Source of the DNA: Legionellaceae bacterium
GTDB taxonomy: Bacteria > Pseudomonadota > Gammaproteobacteria > Legionellales > Legionellaceae
DNA: 64,000 nucleotides
NCBI GenBank assembly: GCA_020831865.1
Contig: JAFIFT010000010.1
Location: forward strand, 1-64,000
Direction of reading: 5' to 3'
In this document: positions 18,311 to 25,933 of the stretch, one piece after another
Numbering within the stretch: the stretch's first letter is position 1
How the letters are laid out: each line of letters starts with the position of its first letter
Translations under genes and position numbers: made by a program
Notes under the pieces: model-generated
Seen by the model: only the letters and a program-made list of their open reading frames with translations
Told to the model about the DNA's origin: nothing
Databases searched by the model: none

Positions 18311-19429
18311 TTGTAAGCCTGAAAATTAAAATTTATATTAGAAACAGTCCTATTTTCATGGTAATGCCAGATCAATTTTCTTACCTGTTGGATTAAGTCC
18401 TCCATTTTTGAAAAGGATTTGCAGCCATAAATTTTTTGCTTAAGCCAATGCCAAAACCGTTCAATGGGATTATACTCAGGCGAATAAGGTGGCAAAAAGA
18501 ACAGCTCTACCCATCAGTGCTTCTGCAAGAATCTTTGAACCTTCTTGCTTTTGTGTATAGGGCCGTTATCAAGAATGATCATCATTTTTTTGTCAGGATT
18601 AGCTTTATGTGGCTGGTGTAAAAACATGATGAATTGCTGGCTATTGCCTTTATCCGCCTGTTTCCAGTAAACGCGGCTTGTCCGCATATTTAAAGCTCCA
18701 AACACAGTTTTTCCCAAGCGGGATTTTTCCGTATGGACTACTTTTTTTCTCCCTTTTTAAACCAGCCCCGGCTGACATAGGGTTGATTTGAAAAGTGTGT
18801 CTCATCCAAAAATAATATTTCAATGTCTGATGGCGCATTTTGCCCAATGGCTTCAACAATATCTTTGATACGAGCTCTTTTTTCTTCAGCGGGTGGTGCA
18901 TTTTTAGGCAATGTTTTGGAAAAACGTTTATAAGTATAGCCTAGACGGTTGAGTGACTTGACTATCGTATTATCACAAGCGTGCAAACCTTGCTTGGCAA
19001 ACCAGTCTTTCAATACATTGATTTGCCAGCCAGCTTCTTGATAACCATAGTCTTGAGGTGATTGATGAAGCAATTCCTCAAGTTGACTTTCAATAATGGG
19101 GGCTTTTTGTGCCGGGCGACCAGGTGGCTTTCTGGTCCTTAAACCTTCCACCCCATCTTGTACGTAACGGTTAAGCCATAAGCGTACCGTAATAATATTT
19201 CTGTGCAAATGACGAGCTATTTCTGGGGCTGATTTGCCTTCAGCGCACAAAAGCACATAGTGCGCACGTTCTCCAATATTCGTATTTTTTAAAAGGCGAA
19301 GACGCACCAGTTCTGAACGCTCTGAGTCGGTTAGATATATCCTTATCACTTTTAACTTCAACTAATTACAACATCATGAAAGGGTACATTATTTTCGTCA
19401 TTTGCGCTAGGTGTTTAATGAAGCCCGCT
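18279..19429 (-). mobile_element. IS630-family insertion sequence, degenerate
   Basis: A 1151-bp element bounded by imperfect inverted repeats (30 of 34 bases match when the TA is included) and flanked on both sides by TA, the target duplication of the IS630/Tc1 group. It carries one transposase gene on the minus strand, interrupted twice, so the copy is probably no longer active. No other copy is seen in this window. Confidence 0.9.
18298..19361 (-). pseudogene. IS630-family transposase, frameshifted and with internal stop
   Basis: DDE transposase. From ATG 19361 the first 207 residues hold a winged HTH (SAPEIARHLHRNIITVRLWLNRY) and the first catalytic Asp in FLDETHFSN. The frame then ends at TAG 18738. 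Directly before that is the run A7-G (18748 to 18741); a -1 shift there joins the next frame without loss of residues, giving KVVHTEKSRLGKTVFGALN. This could be programmed slippage, as in several IS families, or a one-base deletion. The second frame holds the second Asp (MIILDNGPIHKS) and stops at TGA 18514-18516, after which the same frame continues with PPYSPEYNPIERFWHWLK, the third catalytic Glu. The TGA looks like a real disabling mutation. Confidence 0.9.
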
Positions 19430-19431
19430 TA
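19398..19431. repeat. IS630 element, right terminal inverted repeat with TA
   Basis: Reads towards the element's interior as TAAGCGGGCTTCATTAAA on the minus strand; four mismatches to the left copy over 34 bases. Confidence 0.88.
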
Positions 19432-19779
19432 TCATGGATAGGATTTAGCATCATGGGGGTTAGGCGTTCTCATTCCCGTACCATAGAAATGGTAACCGGG
19501 CATACATGAGGTTGATAAAATAGATATAGAAAAAACACGAATGGTATTAGTGGCTTGGACAAGATCGCTCAAGTACTTGTAGCGTTTTTTAGCATGATCA
19601 AAATATAGCTTCTGATAGAGCTAATCCATAGTGGGCCCGAATATCTTCAGTATCATTTTTTTAGGCAATTTACTCGTTCTATTTTAGATTTTAGTGAGCA
19701 TGTATTGTACTATACTGGTATAGTATCAATTTAATAAAGCACTATTTTCTTTTTATTTGATGGGGTTTTGGAGCTCGCA
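19432..19779. other. Gene-free stretch right of the IS630 element
   Basis: I see no supported gene. AT-rich. It contains a palindrome TACTATAC-TG-GTATAGTA at 19708-19725 that includes an extended -10-like TGGTATAGT, described separately. Part of it may be the original upstream region of the methyltransferase gene, now cut off by the IS. Confidence 0.6.
19708..19725. promoter_or_regulatory. Operator-like palindrome with extended -10
   Basis: Two perfect 8-base arms, TACTATAC and GTATAGTA, around TG. TG-G-TATAGT inside it resembles an extended -10 reading towards the small gene at 19780. A repressor site overlapping the promoter is a reasonable reading, but unproven. Confidence 0.4.
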
Positions 19780-19935
19780 ATGGTTAAAAAAGTGATTATT
19801 TGTTTCAATAGTGAAGAGGCAAATGAAGTGAGAGCCTTTCAAAGAAGACTGCTCTGGACTCATCAAGAAAAAGGATTTGCTCCTGATAGTCTGGACGTTG
19901 AAGTTATTTATCCTTGTGATACCTCTCAAGATTGA
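19780..19935 (+). CDS. Small hypothetical protein, 51 residues
   Basis: Starts MVKKVIICFNSEEANEVRAF and ends PCDTSQD. The start codon has GGAG six bases in front, an extended -10-like palindrome lies 55 bases upstream, and a hairpin with a short T-run follows, so the signals of a real gene are all present. Composition is normal for a soluble alpha/beta peptide; two Cys. I recognise no family. The minus strand of the same stretch also has an open frame but without such signals. Confidence 0.5.
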   Translation: MVKKVIICFNSEEANEVRAFQRRLLWTHQEKGFAPDSLDVEVIYPCDTSQD

Positions 19936-19982
19936 CGTGGTCAAGCAAATTTGAAGTGTTTTTTCATGTTTGCAGCTATGGT

Positions 19983-20012
19983 TCTGGGGTAGATGTTACC
20001 CCAGACTGTTTT
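19983..20012 (+). terminator. Terminator-like hairpin
   Basis: TCTGGGGTA and TACCCCAGA form a perfect 9-bp stem with loop GATGT, then CTGTTTT. It sits between the convergent small gene and the DUF4116 gene and could serve both. Confidence 0.6.
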
Positions 20013-20038
20013 GAGTGGGCCAAACTCTAAAGTTAAGC

Positions 20039-20956
20039 TTATCGGTTAGAAGGCGTCTTCGCAAGCTCAGACATATTCTTACCCTTGGGATCCGCGCCAT
20101 CGCCAAAAAACCCCGGATAAGCGGCAACAGAACGATAATAAGGCAATATACCGCCACCAGTAGATGCCGCCAAGATCACTTCTTTATCTTTTTTCAAATC
20201 TTCGTGCGCATATTTAATTGCCCAGCCACATTGCTTAACGGCTGGCAAGACTACTTTTTTAATTTTTTTCAAATCTTCATGCGCATATTGAAGTGCCCAG
20301 CCGTTTTGCTGAACAGCCTCAAGCACCACGTCTTCTTGTTTTTTGAAGTCTTTGTGCGCATATTGAAGTGCACGGCCATCTTGGTTAACGGCCGCAAGGA
20401 CTACGTCTTGATCTTTTTGCAAATCTTTGTGCGCAAAGTCAAGTGCCAAGCCATCTTGGTTAACGGCCGCAAGGACTACGCCTTTATCATTTTGCAAATC
20501 TTTGTGCGCATATTGAAGTGCCAAGACATGTGTCTTAACAGCCTCAAGGACTACGCCTTTATCATTTTGCAAATCTTTGTGCGCATATTCAAGCGCGCGG
20601 CCATTTTGCTTAACAGCCGCAAGGACTACGTTTTTATCATTTTGCAAATCTTTGTGCGCATATTCAAATACCCGACCATCTTTCTGAGCGGCCACAAGAA
20701 CTACGTCTTTATCTTTTTTGAAGTCTTCGTGCGCATCTCGAAGTGCCCAGCCATTTTGCTGAATGGCCGCAAGGACTACGTCTTTATCTTTTTTGAAGTC
20801 TTCGTGCGCATATTGAAGTGCCCGGCCGTTTTGCTGAACAGCTGCAAGCACCACCTCTTTATCTTTTTTGAAGTCTTCGTGCGCATACTCAAGAACCATC
20901 CCATTTTGCTGAACGGCCGCAAGGACATCTTCTCTGCTCGACTTAGTAGTTATCAT
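20039..20956 (-). CDS. DUF4116 tandem-repeat protein
   Basis: 305 residues made of about ten and a half copies of a 25-residue unit, typical copy KDVVLAAVQQNGRALQYAHE followed by DFKKD. The pattern (paired Val-Val-Leu, Asn/Asp-Gly, Ala-His-x-Asp) is that of DUF4116, a domain often found in Legionellales and other amoeba-associated bacteria and in some protists and large viruses. The units should fold as repeated helical hairpins, a protein-binding scaffold. The last 40 residues leave the repeat (GGGILPYYRSVAAYPGFFGD and a polar tail) and could carry a secretion signal, but that is only inference. No signal peptide. The DNA repeats every 75 bases with high identity, a sign of recent expansion. 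Confidence 0.82.
   Translation of the reverse strand: MITTKSSREDVLAAVQQNGMVLEYAHEDFKKDKEVVLAAVQQNGRALQYAHEDFKKDKDVVLAAIQQNGWALRDAHEDFKKDKDVVLVAAQKDGRVFEYAHKDLQNDKNVVLAAVKQNGRALEYAHKDLQNDKGVVLEAVKTHVLALQYAHKDLQNDKGVVLAAVNQDGLALDFAHKDLQKDQDVVLAAVNQDGRALQYAHKDFKKQEDVVLEAVQQNGWALQYAHEDLKKIKKVVLPAVKQCGWAIKYAHEDLKKDKEVILAASTGGGILPYYRSVAAYPGFFGDGADPKGKNMSELAKTPSNR
20190..20940. repeat. 75-bp tandem DNA repeat inside the DUF4116 gene
   Basis: About ten units, for example the anchor GTGCGCATATTGAAGTGC recurring at 75-base steps (20281, 20356 and on). Unit-to-unit variation is mostly in the codons for residues 9-17. Such an array can gain or lose units by slippage or recombination. Confidence 0.85.
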
Positions 20957-21149
20957 ACTCTTTACTCACCCATTAATAAAAAAAGAGGTCGAATTGTATC
21001 TTGTAAGTTCACAAGGGTCAAGGGGAGGGCAGGGAAACCAGGCCGAGAGCATCAAAGTATACATTGTAAACAGCCCCGCTACGTACCGTGGCTTGTCCCT
21101 GTATCTTTATTAGCCTGAAAACCCATCATTTAATGCGTGTTTTACAGTA

Positions 21150-21367
21150 GGGTGTGTTGACATTGAAAAAGTAATTCCAAAATAGGTAATGCAGACATGG
21201 ATTGGTGCTTATATAAATATAGACATTTAGTTGAAAATTTATTCGCAAGAATAAAACATTTTCGCGGGCTTTCTACAAGATTTGATAAATTAAAGCGCAA
21301 CTACGTGTCAGTAGTTGCTATGGCTTGTGCTCTTTTGTGGTTGCCTATGTGAAATGTCAACACACCC
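21150..21367 (+). mobile_element. Internally deleted IS5-family element (MITE-like) at the 3' end of dacB
   Basis: Perfect 15-bp inverted ends GGGTGTGTTGACATT (21150-21164 and complement 21353-21367), flanked by TA on both sides (21148-21149, 21368-21369). Only 218 bp long; the interior holds the last 51 codons of an IS5-type transposase. The right TA plus the first base of the element form the TAG stop of dacB. Confidence 0.85.
21197..21352 (+). pseudogene. C-terminal fragment of an IS5-family transposase
   Basis: The frame reads YKYRHLVENLFARIKHFRGL then STRFDKLKRNY and ends in a hydrophobic ALLWLPM. This is the conserved end of IS5/IS427-type transposases: Y-x-x-R-x-x-V/I-E-N containing the third catalytic Glu, then the F-x-R-x-x-T-R-x-D-K motif. 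The catalytic Asp residues and all upstream parts are gone. TGA at 21350 lies one base before the right inverted repeat. Confidence 0.85.
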
Positions 21368-23157
21368 TAGACGATGGGGCGCAGAATCCAGGTGCGCGTC
21401 GTTGTGCTCTCACCTGGCGTTTGCTGCCATAGCAGCGGAAAGCCGGTTTTTGGGATTGGCGCTGTGGCGCTTTGCAGAATCACGGCAAAGGGATAGCGCT
21501 GATGCAAACGCTGTAGAGCGTCCAGTACCTGTTCCAGTGGTGCTTGATGATCCTGAATGATCAGCTCGTGTGGGCGAAAGAGGATCGTGAGTTGTTGCTG
21601 TTGGGAAAATTTTTTCACCTGTGTTTCAAGACGACGCCAGCGGGCTGTCTGTTGTCGTTGTTGTTCTGCCTGTGATTTTTGCCCCTGAAAGCGCAGGGGC
21701 GATTGCTGTAATACCTGTACCACAGGGGGAGCTTGTGTTGGCGATTGTTGTAAAAAGTACTGGCAAATGGCATCAATGAGGTAGCGATAACGACGTGCCG
21801 GTTTGAAATGGGTGCCGGGTTGCTGGTTAATGTACATTGCAAAAGCCAGGGTATGGCCGTTCTCGGTATCCATGTACCCGGAAAGACTGACCACGCCTCG
21901 CATGGTGCCAGTTTTTGCTCTTACCCTATCCATTTGCCGGGGCAGACGCAAGCGCTTTTGCAAGGTGCCATCCCGACCGGCAACCGGCAGGGCTGATACA
22001 TATTCATAGGTGAGGGCAAAATGCTGGTGTAAAAAGCGCAGGAGCGTTACGGTTTGGGCTGGGCTGAGCCGATTGTGGCGCGAAAGGCCGGAGCCATCGG
22101 TAAGATGGGCGGAGGCTAAATCAAGCCCCACTTGCTGATGTAAAAACTGTTTAATCGCCGCTTGTGCTTCTGGCCAGTCCAGGGCTTTGTTGTGCATTTG
22201 CGCAGCGGTATGCAAGAACAAGGCGTCAGCATAAAGATTATCCGAGCTTTTCATGGTTTCAGCAATTAACTGTGAGAGTTTGGGGGAGTGACTGCTGCTA
22301 AGCAATAGGCTGGGCTGCTGGCTCTTTGCCAAACGAATACGCCCGTTGAGAGTGATATTCTGCTGTTTGAGCAACTGGCGAATACTCTTTTGTGCATGTT
22401 GGAGCGGGTTTTGCAATGCTAACTGTTGTACCACCGCCCACTGTCCTTGTGCAACACAACCTTTGACGGTCAGGGTATTGGTTGTATCCATTTTAAAGGC
22501 CAGTCTACAGTGCTGGCCTTTTTTGGCGGTAGTGACGTGATTGATGATCGATAGTCCATAAGGCGTATTATCTTCGATAATGGCCGCCTGTCCTGCCCGG
22601 CCAGCAGGGTTCACTGTAACCCGTACACGGTTTTGATCGAGCATTAACGGCGCCAGTGGTGCTCCATAGCCGTAGTCTAAATCTTCCTCCATGCCACCGG
22701 GCGGGTGGGCGGTAAGTGTGGCAAGCTGGCTGTCGATGAGGATATCCCCCTCAATAGTGGTTAACGCATGCCCGGCTATGCTCTGGAAAAGATGCCGGAG
22801 TTGTTGTTGGTCAAAAGACGGATCGCCGGGGAGGTGCAGAATCAGATGCCCCTGCAATCGGTTATCTTTAATGAATAAGGCTTGCAGGCTTAATTGGTTG
22901 TGAAATTGATAATCGGGTCCCAGCCACAATAAGGCGGCGGCGTCTGAAAACAGTTTCATATTACTGGCAGGTACAAATAATTTTTCTGCATTACGCTGAT
23001 AGAGAATGGTATGACTGTGTAAGTCAACGACCTGGATGCCCAGGTTAATTTTCGGGTCGACACGGTGTATTAACCTGTCCAGAGCAGAAATACTGGCATA
23101 TGCTGACACAGGAAGCAGAAATACAGCGGCCAGGCACGACAAAATCCTTTTGTTCAT
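21367..23157 (-). CDS. dacB: D-alanyl-D-alanine carboxypeptidase/endopeptidase (PBP4, DacB)
   Basis: Periplasmic peptidase family S13 enzyme trimming peptidoglycan stem peptides and cross-links. Signal peptide MNKRILSCLAAVFLLPVSAYA; active-site SxxK in VPASNMKLFSDAA near residue 65; SxN in KSSDNLYADALFL near residue 310; KTG in VRAKTGTMRGVVSLSG near residue 410. The C-terminal 120 residues are a glutamine-rich extra part absent from the shortest PBP4s. I prefer ATG 23157 as it gives a clean signal peptide; ATG 23166 and a TTG at 23193 are in frame upstream. The stop TAG is made at the junction with the IS5-like element; without it the frame would run seven codons further (YCKTRIK). Confidence 0.9.
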   Translation of the reverse strand: MNKRILSCLAAVFLLPVSAYASISALDRLIHRVDPKINLGIQVVDLHSHTILYQRNAEKLFVPASNMKLFSDAAALLWLGPDYQFHNQLSLQALFIKDNRLQGHLILHLPGDPSFDQQQLRHLFQSIAGHALTTIEGDILIDSQLATLTAHPPGGMEEDLDYGYGAPLAPLMLDQNRVRVTVNPAGRAGQAAIIEDNTPYGLSIINHVTTAKKGQHCRLAFKMDTTNTLTVKGCVAQGQWAVVQQLALQNPLQHAQKSIRQLLKQQNITLNGRIRLAKSQQPSLLLSSSHSPKLSQLIAETMKSSDNLYADALFLHTAAQMHNKALDWPEAQAAIKQFLHQQVGLDLASAHLTDGSGLSRHNRLSPAQTVTLLRFLHQHFALTYEYVSALPVAGRDGTLQKRLRLPRQMDRVRAKTGTMRGVVSLSGYMDTENGHTLAFAMYINQQPGTHFKPARRYRYLIDAICQYFLQQSPTQAPPVVQVLQQSPLRFQGQKSQAEQQRQQTARWRRLETQVKKFSQQQQLTILFRPHELIIQDHQAPLEQVLDALQRLHQRYPFAVILQSATAPIPKTGFPLLWQQTPGESTTTRTWILRPIV

Positions 23158-23267
23158 GAAAAGCATCCGCAATAAAGAGAAAACAGCAATCAAGCTTTAT
23201 CATAGCATTTTGGTTTGTAAAGAGAAGTGGCTGTCAGGAAATAGTTGTCGGGAGAAAGGCGGGATAT

Positions 23268-23295
23268 GACTCACCCTCTGGCCAGAGGGTGAGTC
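23268..23295. terminator. Perfect 28-bp palindrome between the cysteine protease gene and dacB
   Basis: GACTCACCCTCTGG followed directly by its exact complement CCAGAGGGTGAGTC. It lies 14 bases after the protease stop. With no T-run it is either a Rho-assisted or factor-dependent terminator, an mRNA-end hairpin, or a dyad binding site. Confidence 0.6.
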
Positions 23296-23309
23296 TTGCG
23301 GGTGAACCC

Positions 23310-24365
23310 TTATTTTTTCAAACGAATGACTTGCACCTCATCTGTGAAAAACTTGAAGTGATCGTAGCTGACATAGTAGTTCCCTTGATCGCCGGCAAAA
23401 GCAGACCAGGAGTTTCGCAGGGTAAAGACACCGCGGTTTTCATGGCCTGCATCATCCAGGACAATGGCGTTATCATCATAACCGGTTACGACCAGCTCAT
23501 GACCGGCATAGATATCACCATTCACGGCATCGGAAATGATTTCCGGGGTAATCATCCAGGTATCATTGGCCGCCTTGTAGCTTCCCAGAGCGCCGGCATG
23601 GCCCACATTGACATCGAGCATCATACCAATCGTCAGGCGATGGCCTTTGGCCAACTGTTCTTTAGCCAGCCAAACCAGCATGTCGGGATTGATCTGTGAA
23701 CTAAAGGCCTGTTCTACATTCAGCAAAGGCTTCCAGTCGACAAGACGGGACAGAGGAATGCTGTATTTTTTATAATCATCCTCGGACATGGGATGGCCTT
23801 CGTCATTTTCATCATGCAAGGGATAGCTTTGTACGCCTGCGCAACCCTGATACTTTTCATGGTTTTTACTGATAATACCGTAATCCATGAGCTGATCGAG
23901 TACTACCGGTCCCCAGGAGCCATTCCAGCCACTGTACTCGATCTTGTCGTTAATCGCCAGCCAGCTGCCTAATTCGAGGCTGCATAATTGACTGATGTAA
24001 TCACCGGCACCCAATACCGCATCAATAGCCGCTGTATTGGCAAAGGTGACACAGCTGCCATGCCGGCCCTGGTTCAGAACCGGGGTTCCCTGCATGCCCA
24101 GGCTCACTTTGGGTGGCAGTTCTGAGCTAAAGAGTGCCGGACGGTAAGCGCTTTGCGGATAATTTTGTAATTGTTCGCTCAGATACTGTTTCGCTTGAGC
24201 GGATAATTTAATGCGTGGCAGATTAAACTGCATGGTTTCGGTGTTGGTTAGTCCCTGACCCTGGGGGGTGATATGGACACTGACTTCCCCGTCAATACTG
24301 AAGGGAGTGGCAAAGGCCAGTGAGGACGACAGTGACAATACCGCGATGGAAATACGTTTACTCAT
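23310..24365 (-). CDS. Exported papain-like (C1 family) cysteine peptidase
   Basis: 351-residue protein with an N-terminal signal peptide (MSKRISIAVLSLSSSLAFA). The papain triad is readable: oxyanion Gln and nucleophile Cys in LNQGRHGSCVTFANTAAIDA near residue 105, His in AGHELVVTGYDDNA near residue 288, Asn in FTLRNSWSAFAGDQGNYYVS near residue 313. The 60-90 residues before the catalytic domain may be a propeptide that keeps it inactive. It is probably secreted or periplasmic; related exported C1 peptidases are common in Legionellales. Monocistronic, with a palindrome after it. Confidence 0.88.
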   Translation of the reverse strand: MSKRISIAVLSLSSSLAFATPFSIDGEVSVHITPQGQGLTNTETMQFNLPRIKLSAQAKQYLSEQLQNYPQSAYRPALFSSELPPKVSLGMQGTPVLNQGRHGSCVTFANTAAIDAVLGAGDYISQLCSLELGSWLAINDKIEYSGWNGSWGPVVLDQLMDYGIISKNHEKYQGCAGVQSYPLHDENDEGHPMSEDDYKKYSIPLSRLVDWKPLLNVEQAFSSQINPDMLVWLAKEQLAKGHRLTIGMMLDVNVGHAGALGSYKAANDTWMITPEIISDAVNGDIYAGHELVVTGYDDNAIVLDDAGHENRGVFTLRNSWSAFAGDQGNYYVSYDHFKFFTDEVQVIRLKK

Positions 24366-24505
24366 GCTAACATCCTTTTAAATGAACCAGTCTAAGATAC
24401 TAGCAAGCTGGAATTTTAATGCAAGAATTTTTTTTGGGAAAAAAGAGCGCCTTGCTGACAGCCGCCAAGACCTGACATCGTATTACCCGCAGGGGACTAT
24501 GGTTT

Positions 24506-25933
24506 TTAGGTTTTACCAGGGGATAGGGGAGGGGAGGTCGATGCTTGCTGTAAGAACTGGTAAATCGACTGAGCAGCCTGTTGTCCTTGCGCTACGGCAT
24601 TGACTACCAGATTAGGACCCAGCACCATGTCACCGCCCGCAAAGATACGGGGATGGTCGGTTTGCAGTGGATAAGGCTGTTCGTTTACTCTCGTTAAGCC
24701 TTGCTCGCGCGTTTGTATGCCCAAGGGCTGCAGCCAGGGATGGGAGGGGGCTGTAAAACCGTAGGCTACAATCACGGCATCAGCGGCCATTTTTTTGGTT
24801 TTTCCCGTGAAACACAAGTCCCCTTTGCGGTCAATGCAGGTGGTTTCAACCTGCACCGCCTGCACTTTTTTTTCACCTTGAAACGCGGTGACCTGCTGTA
24901 ACCAATGAAAATGTGCCCCTTCTTCTCTGGCCAGTTGAAAATCTTTTTCACTGGTTTGCAAATCTTCTTCCCGGCGCCGATACAGACAATGTACGGCTTT
25001 GGCGCCGAGGCGGATTGCCGTTCGGGCGCAGTCCATTGCCGTATCACCAGCGCCCAGAATCAATATGGTTTTACCTTGGAAATCGAATGCCTGCTGATGG
25101 GGGTATCCCAGCAGGATCTTAATCTGCTGAATTAAAAAGGGCAGTGCGGCATAGACTCCAGCTAATTCTTTACCGGGGACATCTGCCAGGATGCCGGCAT
25201 CGGCACCCATGGCAAGAAAGAGCGCGTCATGGCTCTTTAAGAGGTCTGCGGCACTGTGGTCACGCCCTATTTCAATACCAGTATGGAATTCGATGCCCAT
25301 CCCTTGCAGAATTTGATGCCGGCGCTGAACCAGATGCTTTTCCAGTTTGAACTGGGGGATGCCAAAAGTCAGCAGCCCGCCAATTTCAGGATGTCGGTCA
25401 TAAACCTGGGCTTTGATGCCTAGACGGGCCAGTCGGTCGGCACAGGCTAATCCCGCAGGGCCTGCCCCCACTATGGCAACGGAATAGGGCAGAGGACGCA
25501 CCGCTGACAGATCAGGCCGCCATCCCTGGCGCAGCGCTTTATCGGTCAGGTAATATTCAATAGCACCGATAGTGACCGCACCGGGGGCATTCGCCAGGGT
25601 ACAGGCCCCTTCGCAGAGAGCGGCCTGGGGACAAACCTGGCCACACATTTCAGGTAAGCTATTGGTTTGATGAGCCAGCTCGGCCGCTTCCATAATTTTG
25701 CCTTCCGCCACTAAATGCAGCCATTGCGGGATGTAGTTATGCACCGGACAGCGCCATTGGCAGTACGGGTTGCCGCAATCAATACAGCGCTCACTTTGTA
25801 TCTTGGCATCTTTGATGGCAAATCCACTATAGATGGCGGCGAAATGGCGGATACGCTCATCCGCGCTTTGTTTGGGTGGCAGCTTGCGCGCCTGGTCGAT
25901 AAATTGGAAAAGGGGGATACGGGTTTCTTTCAT
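24506..25933 (-). CDS. gltD: Glutamate synthase (NADPH) small subunit
   Basis: Beta subunit of NADPH-GOGAT; takes electrons from NADPH through FAD and iron-sulfur clusters and hands them to GltB. N-terminal cluster cysteines in RCIDCGNPYCQWRCPVHNYI (residues 49-68) and CGQVCPQAALCEGAC near residue 97. FAD Rossmann motif VAIVGAGPAGLACADRLARLG near residue 152 and NADPH motif ILILGAGDTAMDCARTAIRLG near residue 289. 475 residues is usual. The ATG overlaps the gltB stop by four bases, so the two subunits are made from one message. Confidence 0.95.
   Translation of the reverse strand: MKETRIPLFQFIDQARKLPPKQSADERIRHFAAIYSGFAIKDAKIQSERCIDCGNPYCQWRCPVHNYIPQWLHLVAEGKIMEAAELAHQTNSLPEMCGQVCPQAALCEGACTLANAPGAVTIGAIEYYLTDKALRQGWRPDLSAVRPLPYSVAIVGAGPAGLACADRLARLGIKAQVYDRHPEIGGLLTFGIPQFKLEKHLVQRRHQILQGMGIEFHTGIEIGRDHSAADLLKSHDALFLAMGADAGILADVPGKELAGVYAALPFLIQQIKILLGYPHQQAFDFQGKTILILGAGDTAMDCARTAIRLGAKAVHCLYRRREEDLQTSEKDFQLAREEGAHFHWLQQVTAFQGEKKVQAVQVETTCIDRKGDLCFTGKTKKMAADAVIVAYGFTAPSHPWLQPLGIQTREQGLTRVNEQPYPLQTDHPRIFAGGDMVLGPNLVVNAVAQGQQAAQSIYQFLQQASTSPPLSPGKT

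Noticed and set aside
20190-20940. Regular repeats that might be taken for a CRISPR array
   Set aside because: Units are contiguous 75-bp coding repeats without unique spacers; no cas gene is in the window.
20015-21118. Long plus-strand frame of 367 codons opposite the DUF4116 gene
   Set aside because: It is the mirror of the 75-bp tandem repeat: the lack of stops is repeated in every unit. The minus-strand frame matches a known domain and has a sensible start.
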